This document shows, in pieces, positions 9,550 through 20,070 of a stretch of DNA of 64,000 bases; position 1 is the first letter of the stretch; each line of letters starts with the position of its first letter. The translations under genes and the position numbers were made by a program. The notes beneath the pieces were generated by a model. It searched no databases and was not told the DNA's origin. It worked only from the letters and a program-made list of their open reading frames with translations. Source of the DNA: Lysobacter sp. (GTDB lineage: Bacteria; Pseudomonadota; Gammaproteobacteria; Xanthomonadales; Xanthomonadaceae); the NCBI GenBank assembly GCA_013141175.1, contig JABFRN010000001.1, forward strand, positions 2,433,444-2,497,443, written 5' to 3'.

Positions 9550-9981
9550 TCAGGAGCAGCCGTTGGGACGGTAGAGCGCGGTGACGGTCGTGCTGCAGCT
9601 CCAGAGCCCTTCGCTGTCGCGGGTCAGGGTCAGGTTTTTGCCTGCGACATTGGGATTGCCGGCGAGTGTGCAGGCGATCGTCTGTCCATTGGTGGCGGCC
9701 CACGTCCCGCCAGGCGTGATCGCGCTGCAGCGGACGGTGCTCAGCGGTAGGCCGATGGCATTGGCGTCTGCCGGACTGCCGGCATTTTCGCCGTTTTGGA
9801 TACCTTCTTCATAGATTACAACGCCGCCGCGCAGGTCGGCCAGGCCTGCGGTAACCTGCGATTTGCCCACATAGATCTGGTAGGCAGGCAGGGCGATCGC
9901 AGTCAGGATTGCAATGATCGCAACGACGATCATGAGCTCGATAAGGGTGAAACCTTGGATACTCGGGCGCATTGTCTTCAT
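9550..9981 (-). CDS. pilA: Type IV major pilin / pilin paralogue 1
   Basis: A 143-residue class IVa prepilin. The leader [10 protein letters not shown] is followed by [20 protein letters not shown], with the cut expected after Gly10 and Glu5 of the mature protein present. The C-terminal loop is closed by two cysteines (WSC...NGCS). The start at 9981 gives a leader of 10 residues; an internal ATG at 9972 is also possible and an upstream ATG at 10062 gives an implausible extension. It is a close paralogue of the pilin at 10119-10535 (shared SQxTAGLADxRGGVxxYEEGIQ). It is followed by its own terminator. Confidence 0.94.
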   Translation of the reverse strand: MKTMRPSIQGFTLIELMIVVAIIAILTAIALPAYQIYVGKSQVTAGLADLRGGVVIYEEGIQNGENAGSPADANAIGLPLSTVRCSAITPGGTWAATNGQTIACTLAGNPNVAGKNLTLTRDSEGLWSCSTTVTALYRPNGCS

Positions 9982-10066
9982 GAGAAGTGGTCTGGGTTGT
10001 TGAGGAATACGCGTGCTATGTGTTTGCGCAGGTGTAGCGATCACTTTGGTGCAGGCTGTCAAACAG

Positions 10067-10092
10067 GAAAGGGGTGCCGAAGCACCCCTTTC
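10067..10092 (-). terminator. Terminator between the two pilin genes
   Basis: A perfect 11-base stem (GAAAGGGGTGC with GCACCCCTTTC) with a four-base loop lies 26 bases after the stop of the first pilin. It should end most transcripts from the sigma-54 promoter and limit read-through to the second pilin and pilBCD. Confidence 0.82.
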
Positions 10093-10118
10093 TGGAACGA
10101 AGCGTCCTCAGGCAGGGA

Positions 10119-10535
10119 TTAGCAGCCGTTCGGTTCGTAGTTCACGTTGCCGATGTCGTTGGTGCAGGCCCACTGTCCGGTGTTGTTGCGGGTCAGGGTC
10201 ACAGTCTTGTTCGCAACGTTCGGGTTGCCTTTCAGCTTGCAGGCGATGGTCTGGCCGGCAGCCGCGTCCCAGTTGCCGCCCACGGTGATGTTGCAGCGCG
10301 GGGTGGCGGCAGCCAAGCCGATGTCGGTGGTCGGGCCGATGGCGCCAGCGCGCTCGCCGCTCTGGATGCCTTCTTCATAAGCGGTCACGCCGCCACGGAT
10401 GTCGGCGAGGCCGGCGGTGGACTGCGACTTGGCGACGTAGTTCTGGTACGCCGGCAGAGCGATGGCGGCCAAAATGGCGATGATCGCGACGACGATCATC
10501 AGTTCGATCAGGGTAAAGCCTTGTTGCTTCTTCAT
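10119..10535 (-). CDS. pilA: Type IV major pilin / pilin paralogue 2
   Basis: A 138-residue prepilin with the short leader MKKQQG, then [20 protein letters not shown]. Mature Phe1 and Glu5 are present, and a C-terminal disulfide loop (WAC...PNGC) is visible. A strong GAGGGGAA ribosome site precedes the ATG. It lies first after the sigma-54 promoter at 10644-10659 and has its own terminator, the usual signature of the highly expressed major pilin. PilD should process it and PilB/PilC assemble it. Confidence 0.96.
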   Translation of the reverse strand: MKKQQGFTLIELMIVVAIIAILAAIALPAYQNYVAKSQSTAGLADIRGGVTAYEEGIQSGERAGAIGPTTDIGLAAATPRCNITVGGNWDAAAGQTIACKLKGNPNVANKTVTLTRNNTGQWACTNDIGNVNYEPNGC

Positions 10536-10643
10536 GAAGTTCCCCTCGGGAGTGGTGTGGCGAAGATGTTCACGTGCCCCGTGGCCAGAGGTTGATCCGG
10601 TCCGTGGGCGCCCGTGCTACCGAGCACGTGCATCGAAAACACA

Positions 10644-10659
10644 CGCATAAGCCGTGCCA
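10644..10659 (-). promoter_or_regulatory. Sigma-54 (-24/-12) promoter of the major pilin gene
   Basis: Read on the minus strand the sequence is TGGCACGGCTTATGCG. The GG and GC doublets are exactly 12 bases apart and the -24 half TGGCACG is a perfect consensus match. The expected start is near 10632, giving a ~97-base leader before the pilin ATG. Sigma-54 control of pilA through PilR is established in Pseudomonas, and pilR and pilS lie 3-7 kb away here. Confidence 0.88.
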
Positions 10660-10762
10660 AGTTCTCCGAGCGGACTCTCGTCGCGAACGCGTTCGCAGGG
10701 ATGGGCTTGGGATCACGTTTTGACCGGGACAGAAAGTGACGCTAAACGTCAGATTGATGACC

Positions 10763-10797
10763 GACTGACCTCGTCAGTCATGTCGTGTCCTGTGTCC
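10763..10797. promoter_or_regulatory. Candidate activator-binding site upstream of the pilin promoter
   Basis: GACTGAC CTC GTCAGTC is a perfect inverted repeat (10763-10779), followed by three closely spaced TGTC units (10781-10797). It lies roughly 130-165 bases upstream of the predicted sigma-54 start. That distance suits an enhancer, and TGTC-type units occur in described PilR sites. It could instead serve the divergent gene at 10965. Confidence 0.45.
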
Positions 10798-10964
10798 GAA
10801 TCGGCAGTTGCGTCATGTTGACCAATGCGTCAATCAGCCGGCGGCACCCTTCGGCCATGTTCGTCACATGGCCCGCGACCGGCGTTGTCAGTGTTCCGCT
10901 TGCGGAATGGAGGGCTGCGCATTCAGGCTATGCTATCCATTGATCCAGATAGGGAAGCATCTTC

Positions 10965-13900
10965 ATGCCGATGCCTGTGGCCCGCCTCGAGCGGGCATTG
11001 TTGTGGCTGTTCGTCGCGTCCGGGTTCGCCGGTCTGGTGTACCAGGCGATCTGGTCGCACTACCTCGGGCTGGTGCTCGGGCACGCCGCGTATGCGCAAA
11101 CGCTGGTGTTGGCGATTTTCATGGGCGGCATGGCGGCAGGTGCGTGGCTTGTCAGTGCGCGCGGCGGACGGTGGTCGGGATTGATCCGCTCCTACGCGAT
11201 CGTGGAGCTGATCATCGGCGCCACTGCGCTGGCCTTCCATCCCTTGTTCGTGGCCTACATGGATGTGTCGCAGAACACGATCCTGCCTGCACTGCACAAC
11301 GAGTCTGGGATCCGGCTGTGGCAATGGGGCTCCGCCGCGTTGTTGATCGCGCCGCAGAGCGTTCTGCTCGGCATGACCTTCCCGCTGATGAGTGGTGGGT
11401 ATCTGCGGGTGTCGCCGCATCAGGACGGCGAAATTCTTGGTGGACTGTATTTCACCAACAGTATTGGCGCCGCTGCGGGTGCGCTCGCGGCCACCTTCCT
11501 GCTGTTGCCGTGGGTCGGCATGCCGGGAGCGATCGTCGTCGCGGGTGTGATCAATCTGCTGGTGGGCTTGGTCGCCTGGCGGGTGGCGGCCTCGGTATCG
11601 GACGTCGCCATCCAGAGCGCGCCTTCGCCCGACCGCGTTCCCCGTGAAGAGATCGCGGACAAAGGCCTGTCGCGCTTTCAGCTGCTGATGCTCTGCGGCG
11701 CCGCGATCACCGGCGCGAGTTCGTTCGTGTACGAGGTGGGCTGGATCCGTCTGCTGAATCAGGCGCTGGGGACCACCGTGCACTCGTTCGAGCTGATGCT
11801 CACGGCCTTCATCCTTGGCTTGGCATTCGGTGGCCTGTGGGTGCGCAAGCGCAGCCGGAAGATCGAGGATCCGGTCGCGACGGCCGGCCTCGCACAGGTG
11901 CTGATGGGTCTGGCGGCATTGACGTCTCTACCGGTGTTCGCCCAGAGTTTTCAGTGGGTCGGCTGGTTCATGGGCGTCTTTCCCCGGGACGAGAGCGGCT
12001 ACTATTTCTTCAGTCTGGCCAGTGGCGTGGTTGCGCTGCTGGTGATGTTCCCGGCGGCGTTCTTCGCCGGCATGACCCTGCCACTGTTCACGATGTCGCT
12101 GCTGCGGCGCGGGTATGGCGAAAAGAGTATCGGCCGGATCTACGCCGCGAATACGCTGGGGGCCATCGTCGGCGTCGTGCTCGCGATGCATGTCCTGATT
12201 CCGTTGGTCGGTTTGCGTTTGGCGGTGACGCTCGCTGCGCTTGCCGATATCGTGTTGGGGCTCGTGCTGTTGCGCGCTTTGAGTGTGACCTTCAAACCGA
12301 AGCTGTATTTTGGCGCACTGGGCGCCACGTTGGTGGTGGCTTCGCTGAGCCTGTTGTTCGGTGGCGCGGATCCGCGTGCGTTGGCTTCCGGCGTCTTCCG
12401 CCACGGGTTTTTCGAGCTGCCGCAAGGCACGAATGTGAAGTTCCTGCGCGACGGCAAGACCGCGACGGTCGCATTCTTCAAGCAGGGCACCGTCGGTACG
12501 ATCGCAACCAACGGCAAACCCGATGCGTCCATCGAGATGTCCGACAGCGGAATCCCGACCGACGACGAATACACGATGGTGATGGCGGCGAGCCTGCCAC
12601 TGGCGTTGCATCCGGCGCCCGAACACGTTGCGGTGATCGGTTGGGGATCGGGCTTGAGCACGAACACGCTACTTGGCAGCAAGATGCCGAAGGTTGTCGA
12701 TACGATCGAGATCGAGGCCGCGATGCATGCGGGCGCCGAGGGGTTCGGTAATCGCGTACTGCGGGCCTACATCGATCCGCGCAGCCAACTGCATGTGGAC
12801 GATGCGCGGACGTTCTTCGCTGCCGGGCAGAAAAAGTACGACGTGATCATTTCGGAGCCGTCGAATCCATGGGTCAGCGGCGTGTCGAGCTTGTTCACGC
12901 GCCAGTTCTACCGGTTCCTGACCCGGCATCTGGAACCGCAAGGCTTGCTCATCCAGTGGATGCAGACCTACGAATTGAACGATCCGCTGTTCTATACGAT
13001 GGTGGCGGCGCTGATCGAGGAATACCCACATGTCGAGGCGTATCTGACCAATACATCCGATGTGATTTTCGTGGCGTCGCATGCCCCGATCCGCGATTTC
13101 GACGTATCGCGGTTGCAAGATCCGGGTCTGCTCGCGGATCTCAAACGACTGAGGTTGGAGACCGGCCCGGATCATGAGGTCCGGCGTTTCGCCAACCGCG
13201 AGGTGCTGGCTGGACTGGTCGAGTTGTACGGCGTGCCTGTCCATACCGATTTCCACCCGACCGTGGCACTAGGTGCGCCGAAGAGCCGCTACAAATCGGA
13301 AACAGTGCAGAGCGTGATGAATCTGATGGGTGTCGGCATGCCGGTGCTCGAATTCACCGGCGGGCGCACGCCCATGCCGGTCGCTGCGAACGTGCATGAA
13401 ATAGCGGTTAGCACGGGCGCCAAGGACCACGCGAATGCGCGGCGGGTCCGCGAGCGCTTGCTCGGGGGCGGCTCGACGAAAGGTCTGGAACCCGCGGTGA
13501 TGGCGAAGCTCGAAGCGCTGATGTCGGTGAAGACGCCCAAAGCCGAATGGCTGGACGCGGCATCGGTGATCGCCGATTTCAGCATCGGCTACCTGCCGCC
13601 AACGGATTTGCAGGGGGTGTGGATCCAGCCGGAATGGGTCGGCGAAAGGGCGAAGGATCCCGAAATCGCGGCGGTGCTGGCGGCCTACGAGGCGACCGCC
13701 AAACGCGATGCCGTGGCGATGTACGCCACCGGTCTGGCAGGCCTGAAAGCAGTGCCGGCCGGCGACACGCCCGCACTGGTGCGCGATCATCTGCTGGTCA
13801 TCGCCATGCTTGGCGCCATCGGCCAAGGCAAGGGCGATCTGGCGATCGCGCTCGAACGCGAGCAGGGCGCGGCGGTGCGGGTGAGCAACGTCTACTACTG

Positions 13901-13976
13901 GACGGCTCGCGCCTACATCCCCGCCTGGTTGCAGGCGACGGGGCGCGCCAAGGTCACTCGATCCCCAGCTTCTTGA
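10965..13976 (+). CDS. Fused multi-pass membrane / spermidine-synthase-like protein
   Basis: A 1003-residue protein. The N-terminal ~480 residues carry many hydrophobic segments, as in fused MFS/spermidine synthase proteins. A Rossmann-type methyltransferase/aminopropyltransferase domain follows: VIGWGSGLS near residue 552, acidic IEIE, then [11 protein letters not shown] near residue 632. The last ~230 residues are soluble and not recognised. The glycine loop differs from classic SpeE, so true polyamine synthesis is doubtful; the substrate is unknown. The start has AGGGAAG upstream. Its 3' end overlaps the convergent pilR end by 23 bases. Confidence 0.85.
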   Translation: MPMPVARLERALLWLFVASGFAGLVYQAIWSHYLGLVLGHAAYAQTLVLAIFMGGMAAGAWLVSARGGRWSGLIRSYAIVELIIGATALAFHPLFVAYMDVSQNTILPALHNESGIRLWQWGSAALLIAPQSVLLGMTFPLMSGGYLRVSPHQDGEILGGLYFTNSIGAAAGALAATFLLLPWVGMPGAIVVAGVINLLVGLVAWRVAASVSDVAIQSAPSPDRVPREEIADKGLSRFQLLMLCGAAITGASSFVYEVGWIRLLNQALGTTVHSFELMLTAFILGLAFGGLWVRKRSRKIEDPVATAGLAQVLMGLAALTSLPVFAQSFQWVGWFMGVFPRDESGYYFFSLASGVVALLVMFPAAFFAGMTLPLFTMSLLRRGYGEKSIGRIYAANTLGAIVGVVLAMHVLIPLVGLRLAVTLAALADIVLGLVLLRALSVTFKPKLYFGALGATLVVASLSLLFGGADPRALASGVFRHGFFELPQGTNVKFLRDGKTATVAFFKQGTVGTIATNGKPDASIEMSDSGIPTDDEYTMVMAASLPLALHPAPEHVAVIGWGSGLSTNTLLGSKMPKVVDTIEIEAAMHAGAEGFGNRVLRAYIDPRSQLHVDDARTFFAAGQKKYDVIISEPSNPWVSGVSSLFTRQFYRFLTRHLEPQGLLIQWMQTYELNDPLFYTMVAALIEEYPHVEAYLTNTSDVIFVASHAPIRDFDVSRLQDPGLLADLKRLRLETGPDHEVRRFANREVLAGLVELYGVPVHTDFHPTVALGAPKSRYKSETVQSVMNLMGVGMPVLEFTGGRTPMPVAANVHEIAVSTGAKDHANARRVRERLLGGGSTKGLEPAVMAKLEALMSVKTPKAEWLDAASVIADFSIGYLPPTDLQGVWIQPEWVGERAKDPEIAAVLAAYEATAKRDAVAMYATGLAGLKAVPAGDTPALVRDHLLVIAMLGAIGQGKGDLAIALEREQGAAVRVSNVYYWTARAYIPAWLQATGRAKVTRSPAS

Positions 13977-15387
13977 GCTTGTAGCGCAGCGCGCGGAAGG
14001 TGATACCCAGCGCTGCGGCGGTCTTGGTCTTGTTGTACCGGTGTTCCTGCAGCGCCTGCTGGATGGCATTGCGCTCGATTTCCTCGATGTACGAGGGCAG
14101 GGCGCTGGTGCTGGTGTCGCGCGGGTTGATGGTGCGCGGGTCTTCGACGGCGGGGTTGGCTGTCTGTGGTGGGGTGGACATGCCGCCACCCAGCATCGAC
14201 GGCGGCGCAGCAGCCGTTGCAGGCGTGGACGAGGCATGCGGCACGTTCGGCAACCGCAGATCGCGGGCCGCGATGATTTCGCTGTCGGCCATGGCCAGCG
14301 CGCGCTCGAGGATATTCTCCAGCTCGCGGACATTGCCGGGGAACGGGTAGATTTCCAGCGCGGCGACTGCGTCGGGCGCCAGACTGGGTGCGCGGCGCTT
14401 CATGGCGTACGCAAGTCGCTTGAGAATGGCTTCCGACAGCAACGGCAGGTCGCCGGCGCGTTCGCGCAGCGGCGGCACATCCAGTTCGATCACGTTGATG
14501 CGATAGAACAGGTCATGGCGGAACTTGCCGTCCGCGACCAGCACGTCGAGATCCTTGTGGGTCGCCGACAGGATGCGCACATCGACCGGGATCTCGGCGT
14601 TGGCGCCGACCGGGCGCACGGTCTTTTCCTGGATCGCGCGCAGCAGCTTGACCTGCATCGCCAGCGGCAGCTCGGCCACTTCGTCGAGGAACAGCGTACC
14701 GCCATCGGCGACCTGGAACAGCCCGGGTTTGTCGGTGTGGGCGCCGGTGAAGCTGCCTTTCTTGTGGCCGAAGAACTCGCTTTCCATGAGTTCCGAGGGA
14801 ATCGCGCCGCAGTTGACCGGAATGAACGGGCCGGCCGCGCGCGAACCCTGGGCATGGATGGTGCGTGCGACCAGTTCCTTGCCGGTGCCGGACTCGCCGC
14901 TGATATGCACCGGCGCCTGGCTGCGGGCGACCTTGGCGATGGTGTCGCGCAGACCGACCATGGCCGGCGATTCGCCCAGCAGCAGGGTCGAGCCCTCGGG
15001 ATTGGCCTGACGGCGGGTGTTGAGGTCGAGCGCCTGGCGCACGAGACCGCGGAGCACGGTGAGATCCACCGGTTTGGTCACGAAGTCGAAGGCGCCGCTC
15101 TTCAGGGCTTCCACCGCCGCTTCGACATTGCCATAAGCGGTGATGACCGCGACCGGGGTGGTCGGGAAACGGGTCGCGATCTCGCTGACCAGCTCCAGAC
15201 CCGAGCCATCGGGCAACCGCATGTCGGTCAGACACAGGTCGTAAGCGACCGTGCTGAGCATTTCCCGGGCCACGGCGAGGTTCGGCGCAGTATCCGTGCG
15301 CAGTCCCATCCGTCCCAGGGTCACCACCAGTAGTTCGCGGATGTCGTGTTCGTCATCGACGATCAGCGCACTGCGTTGCTCAGTCAT
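13954..15387 (-). CDS. pilR: Sigma-54 response regulator of pilin transcription
   Basis: A 477-residue NtrC-type activator. It has an N-terminal receiver (LIVDDEHD, phospho-Asp in [12 protein letters not shown], Lys in FVTKPVD), then a central AAA+ domain (Walker A GESGTGKE, sigma-54 contact loop [16 protein letters not shown]). The C-terminus is a Fis-type helix-turn-helix ([26 protein letters not shown]). GSFTGA is the usual PilR form of this loop. AGGAGGG precedes the ATG at 15387; frames running further upstream are shadows of pilS. It pairs with PilS and should activate the promoter at 10644-10659. Confidence 0.96.
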   Translation of the reverse strand: MTEQRSALIVDDEHDIRELLVVTLGRMGLRTDTAPNLAVAREMLSTVAYDLCLTDMRLPDGSGLELVSEIATRFPTTPVAVITAYGNVEAAVEALKSGAFDFVTKPVDLTVLRGLVRQALDLNTRRQANPEGSTLLLGESPAMVGLRDTIAKVARSQAPVHISGESGTGKELVARTIHAQGSRAAGPFIPVNCGAIPSELMESEFFGHKKGSFTGAHTDKPGLFQVADGGTLFLDEVAELPLAMQVKLLRAIQEKTVRPVGANAEIPVDVRILSATHKDLDVLVADGKFRHDLFYRINVIELDVPPLRERAGDLPLLSEAILKRLAYAMKRRAPSLAPDAVAALEIYPFPGNVRELENILERALAMADSEIIAARDLRLPNVPHASSTPATAAAPPSMLGGGMSTPPQTANPAVEDPRTINPRDTSTSALPSYIEEIERNAIQQALQEHRYNKTKTAAALGITFRALRYKLKKLGIE

Positions 15388-15438
15388 GTTGCCCTCCTGC
15401 GTCAACTTTAGCCCAATTGCGGCAGTCGCAACAGCCTT

Positions 15439-15456
15439 GGCCGTAGTTTTACGGCC
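15439..15456. other. Hairpin between pilS and pilR
   Basis: GGCCGTA/TACGGCC, a 7-base perfect stem with loop GTTT, sits in the 92-base gap between the two genes. There is no T-run, so it is not a clear terminator. It may set different levels of sensor and regulator or be a REP remnant. Confidence 0.4.
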
Positions 15457-15479
15457 TGACTGGCAGATGTAGCAGGTCC

Positions 15480-17081
15480 TCAGGCAGGCAGCAGCGTGTG
15501 CTGTCCGGGCATGCCGATCCGGAAGCAGCAGCCACCACCGGGAACAGGAACGTAGTCGAGCGAAGCGCCGTTGGCCCGGCACAGCTCGCGGGCGATGTAC
15601 AGGCCGAGGCCGGTGCCGTGCTCCGAGGTGGTGAAGAACGGCCGGAACAACTGCGGAACGACCGCCTCCGGGATGCCCGGCCCCCGGTCGATGATGTCGA
15701 TCACCGGCGCGTCGTCCAACCGGTACGCGTGGAGCGTGATCCGCGCAGGCTCGCCGGGCAGATGGCCGTGCCGGCGCGCGTTCTGCACCATTGCGGTGAC
15801 GATCTGGTGCAGGTGTTTGGGGTCGACCAGCGCGGGCACCAGCGGCTGCGGCGCGGCCAGCGTGATGTTGTCGGTTTCGTCGGGCACGCTTTGGCGGAAC
15901 TCTTCGATGAAATTGCGCAGAAAGCTCACCAGCTCGATGTGCTCGGCGGTCGCGCGCTCGCGCCGCGCCAGACCCAGCACGCTTTCGACGATGCTGTTGG
16001 TGCGCATGCACTGCTGGTGGATGATCTGCACCATCCGGCGGTCGCCGTCCGGAAGCTCCCGCGATTCTTCGAGCAACTGCGCCGCGTAGCTGATCGCCGC
16101 CAGCGGGTTGCGGATTTCGTGGGCGAGGCTGGCGGAGAAACGCCCCATGGCCGCCAGCGTCAGCGATTCCGCGCGCCGCGACACCAGCGAAGTATCGTCG
16201 AGAAAAATCAGGGTGTTGTCGCTGTTGGCCAGTAATCGGGCGAAGCGCGGCACCACCTCGAACTGATCGCCGCCCAGACGCAACGGCGTGTCGTTGCCCA
16301 GCCCGCTGCGCAGCCATTCGCTCAGGCGCAGCGCCAGTTCGGGCGCGGCCTCGGCGAGGTGCCGGGTGCCGGCCGCGCCTTCGCCCAACAGCAACATCGC
16401 CGCTTCGTTCGCCAGCCGGATCTGCGCTTCGCGGTCGACCAGCAATACGCCGGTGCGCATGCGGCGGATGATCAGTTCGTTGATCTCGGCCAGCCGGATC
16501 GCTTCCGCGCCGCGTCGCTCGGCCAAGGCCTCGGTGGCGCGCATCTGTACCCGCAGCTGATGGGTCAGCGTGGCGATGGCGAGAAAGCTGACGGTGAACA
16601 TCATCAGCTCGGCCAGGGGCCGGGGCTGCTGCTGTTCGACCAGCAGCGTCCACAGATAAGCGATGGCGAGGCCTGCCGACGCCAGCGAAGCCACGATCAG
16701 CCCCGTCCGCAGCGATAACAGCAGTGAGGCCGAGCCGACGTTGAACAGCAGCATCAGCGCGACGCCCGAGCCGGCCGAAGGCACGGCATGCGCGACCAGC
16801 GTCGCGACCACGATGTCGATGCCGACGCCGATCAGGGTCGGGCCGGTCAGGCTCTTGGCTTTCCGCGCCTGCATCAGCAGGAGCAGCGACACCGCGAAGT
16901 AGACGATCGACACCCCGGCGACCAGCGCTTCGTGCCCCACCTGGGGTTGGAGCTTCGCGACCGGGCCGAAGACCAGCAACGCCAACAGCCCTGCTTCGAG
17001 CACCCGGTACAGGGCGAACAGGTAGAGCTCGCGCCTCTGGTAATCCTGTGACGGCTGGGCGGAGGCGGTGGAAAGGCTCAA
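15480..17081 (-). CDS. pilS: Sensor histidine kinase of the pilin two-component system
   Basis: About 533 residues. The N-terminus has six hydrophobic segments, starting with [27 protein letters not shown]-like region follows ([18 protein letters not shown]), then the H-box [15 protein letters not shown] and the ATP-binding N/G boxes ([30 protein letters not shown]). No ATG or GTG precedes the conserved start, so I place initiation at the TTG at 17081, about 16 residues before QRRELYLF as in relatives. In Pseudomonas PilS senses pilin in the inner membrane and controls PilR. A TATACT box lies at 17112-17117. Confidence 0.93.
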   Translation of the reverse strand: MSLSTASAQPSQDYQRRELYLFALYRVLEAGLLALLVFGPVAKLQPQVGHEALVAGVSIVYFAVSLLLLMQARKAKSLTGPTLIGVGIDIVVATLVAHAVPSAGSGVALMLLFNVGSASLLLSLRTGLIVASLASAGLAIAYLWTLLVEQQQPRPLAELMMFTVSFLAIATLTHQLRVQMRATEALAERRGAEAIRLAEINELIIRRMRTGVLLVDREAQIRLANEAAMLLLGEGAAGTRHLAEAAPELALRLSEWLRSGLGNDTPLRLGGDQFEVVPRFARLLANSDNTLIFLDDTSLVSRRAESLTLAAMGRFSASLAHEIRNPLAAISYAAQLLEESRELPDGDRRMVQIIHQQCMRTNSIVESVLGLARRERATAEHIELVSFLRNFIEEFRQSVPDETDNITLAAPQPLVPALVDPKHLHQIVTAMVQNARRHGHLPGEPARITLHAYRLDDAPVIDIIDRGPGIPEAVVPQLFRPFFTTSEHGTGLGLYIARELCRANGASLDYVPVPGGGCCFRIGMPGQHTLLPA

Positions 17082-17285
17082 GCCGTGGTTCCGTGCGGAA
17101 GATGCGGCGAGTATAGGCGGCCCGGACGGCTTCGCGCGCCCGCACCGCCTTCGACGATCGCCGGGTTGGCTGCGGCTCCGCGCATCGGCGACAATAGCGT
17201 CCTGTCCGCAGCTGGCCGGCACGATCCGGCGGCGCGGCCCCCGCACTTTCGCAGGTGCGGCTCGTCTTCCCCGCATGGAACCCAC

Positions 17286-18452
<1,167 letters not shown>

Positions 18453-18475
18453 CCTGATCGATTCGTAAAAGATTC

Positions 18476-18534
18476 GTAGGGCGGGCCCTGGCCCGCCGAA
18501 CCAGTTTCCGATGGCGGGCCAAGGCCCGCCCTAC
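18476..18534. repeat. REP-type inverted repeat pair between sucC and sucD
   Basis: Two ~22-base arms (18476-18497 and 18513-18534) are inverted copies: GTAGGGCGGGCC plus GGCCCGCC, and its complement ending CCCTAC. Each arm is itself nearly self-complementary. The pair nearly fills the sucC-sucD gap and ends 12 bases before the sucD ATG, so it lies in the shared mRNA. Confidence 0.85.
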
Positions 18535-18546
18535 AGGGATAAAGCA

Positions 18547-19422
18547 ATGTCCGTTCTCGTCAACAAGCACACCAAAGTCATCGTCCAGGGCTTCACCGGC
18601 CAGCAGGGCACCTTCCACGCGCAGCAGATGCTGGAATACGGCACCCAGGTCGTCGGTGGCGTGACCCCGGGCAAAGGCGGCAGCGAACATATCGGCCTGC
18701 CGGTGTTCAACACCGTCGCCGACGCCGTGAAGGCCACCGGCGCCGATGCGTCGGTCATCTACGTGCCGCCGCCGTTCGCGGCCGATGCCATCCTCGAAGC
18801 GGCCGATGCCGGCATCCGGGTCATCGTCTGCATCACCGAGGGCATTCCGGTGCTCGACATGCTGCGCGTGAAGAACACGCTGAAGGGTTATCCGCAGACC
18901 GTGCTGATCGGGCCGAACTGTCCCGGCGTGATCACCCCGGGCGAGTGCAAGATCGGCATCATGCCGGGCCACATCCACCTGCCCGGCAAGGTCGGTATCG
19001 TGTCGCGTTCCGGCACGCTGACCTACGAAGCCGTGAAGCAGACCACCGACGCCGGCCTCGGCCAGTCGACCTGCATCGGTATCGGTGGCGATCCGATCAA
19101 CGGCACCAACTTCATCGATGCGCTGAAGCTGTTCCAGGAAGATCCGCAGACCGAAGGCATCATCATGGTCGGCGAGATCGGCGGCAGCGCCGAGGAAGAA
19201 GCCGCCGAGTTCATCGAAAAATACGTGACCAAGCCGGTGGTCGGTTTCATCGCCGGCGCGTCCGCGCCCGCAGGCAAGCGCATGGGCCATGCCGGTGCGA
19301 TCGCGTCGGGTGGCAAGGGCACCGCCGAAGGCAAGTTCGCGGCGATGGAAAAGGCCGGCATCACCACCGTGCGTTCGCCGGGCGACCTCGGCGCCGCCAT
19401 CGCCAAGCGCTTGGCGAAGTAA
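18547..19422 (+). CDS. sucD: Succinyl-CoA synthetase, alpha subunit
   Basis: A 291-residue CoA-binding subunit. It starts [25 protein letters not shown], as in the family; the 12 upstream codons in frame derive from the REP. The active-site His region ([17 protein letters not shown]) and the CoA-ligase motif [20 protein letters not shown] are visible. It works with SucC as an alpha/beta enzyme. A strong terminator follows 22 bases downstream. Confidence 0.97.
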   Translation: MSVLVNKHTKVIVQGFTGQQGTFHAQQMLEYGTQVVGGVTPGKGGSEHIGLPVFNTVADAVKATGADASVIYVPPPFAADAILEAADAGIRVIVCITEGIPVLDMLRVKNTLKGYPQTVLIGPNCPGVITPGECKIGIMPGHIHLPGKVGIVSRSGTLTYEAVKQTTDAGLGQSTCIGIGGDPINGTNFIDALKLFQEDPQTEGIIMVGEIGGSAEEEAAEFIEKYVTKPVVGFIAGASAPAGKRMGHAGAIASGGKGTAEGKFAAMEKAGITTVRSPGDLGAAIAKRLAK

Positions 19423-19443
19423 ATTTCAGCGACAGGATGTGTG

Positions 19444-19470
19444 CGAAAGGCCGCCTTGTGCGGCCTTTCG
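19444..19470 (+). terminator. Terminator after sucCD
   Basis: A perfect 11-base stem CGAAAGGCCGC/GCGGCCTTTCG with loop CTTGT lies shortly after the sucD stop. The run of A before and T within the stem is typical of xanthomonad terminators. Confidence 0.82.
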
Positions 19471-19532
19471 TGTTTCCGACCTTTGCGTTCTCCCCGATCG
19501 ATGCGCAGAATTCTCCTTTTCCCGCATGTGGG

Positions 19533-20038
19533 GCCGCTTTTCTCCTTCCCCCGCGTGCGGGGGAAGGCCGGGATGGGGGCGGCGTTTTCCTACAGATCCC
19601 GTGAAGCCCTGATGCTCGAATGATGGCTCTTGAATTGAACGAGACCATCCATGCGGGAAGGACAAAAGCGGAATTTCGCGCGCATCCTGCGGGCGAACAT
19701 GACAGACGCGGAAGCCGAGCTGTGGAAACATCTCAGGCGCAGACAGCTGCTGGGATGCAAGTTCAGGCGACAGCATCCGATCGGTCCTTACGTCGTCGAT
19801 TTCGCTTGCCTCGAAAGACGACTGGTTGTGGAAGTCGATGGCGGGCAACACGCCGAATCGGCCTCGGACCCTCGTCGGGATGCTTGCATCGGACGCCTGC
19901 AGTTCGTGGTGGTCCGCTTCTGGAACGATGATGTGCTGACCAATATCGACGGGGTTTGCGGCATCATTTGCGAACATCTGGCCGCCGCCAGCCCCCATCC
20001 CGGCCTTCCCCCGCAAGCGGAGGAAGGAGAAAAGCGGC
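19533..20038. mobile_element. DUF559 cassette bounded by 48-base inverted repeats
   Basis: The 48 bases at 19533-19580 and those at 19991-20038 are inverted copies differing at two positions. Each contains CCTTCCCCCGC and its complement around a short loop, so each arm is also a hairpin. They enclose the DUF559 gene almost exactly; a further partial copy follows at 20035-20060. No transposase is present. This looks like a small non-autonomous cassette or a gene that moves with REP-like ends. Confidence 0.7.
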
Positions 20039-20070
20039 CCCCGCAAGCGGGGGAAGGAGACCAGTCATGA
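19651..20070 (+). CDS. DUF559 endonuclease-fold protein
   Basis: A 139-residue protein of the DUF559 family, related to the very-short-patch-repair/restriction endonuclease fold. Visible are RANMTDAEAELWKHLRRRQLLGCKFRRQHPIGPYVVDFACLE, the acidic strand LVVEVDGGQH and VVRFWNDDVL. Its cellular role is unknown. The last ~25 residues (SPHPGLPPQAEEGEKRPPQAGEGDQS) are translated from the right-hand repeat. The stop overlaps the nadE start as ATGA, so the two may be translationally coupled. Confidence 0.85.
   Translation: MREGQKRNFARILRANMTDAEAELWKHLRRRQLLGCKFRRQHPIGPYVVDFACLERRLVVEVDGGQHAESASDPRRDACIGRLQFVVVRFWNDDVLTNIDGVCGIICEHLAAASPHPGLPPQAEEGEKRPPQAGEGDQS

Larger units (their letters stand above)
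10536..10964. other. Regulatory region between the pilin and the membrane/synthase gene
   Basis: No gene is seen in these 429 bases. The region holds the sigma-54 promoter of the pilin (10644-10659), a TGACG/CGTCA inverted pair near 10738-10752, a perfect 7-base-arm palindrome at 10763-10779 and TGTC repeats at 10781-10797. It also holds the ribosome site AGGGAAG of the plus-strand gene at 10965. Confidence 0.7.
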
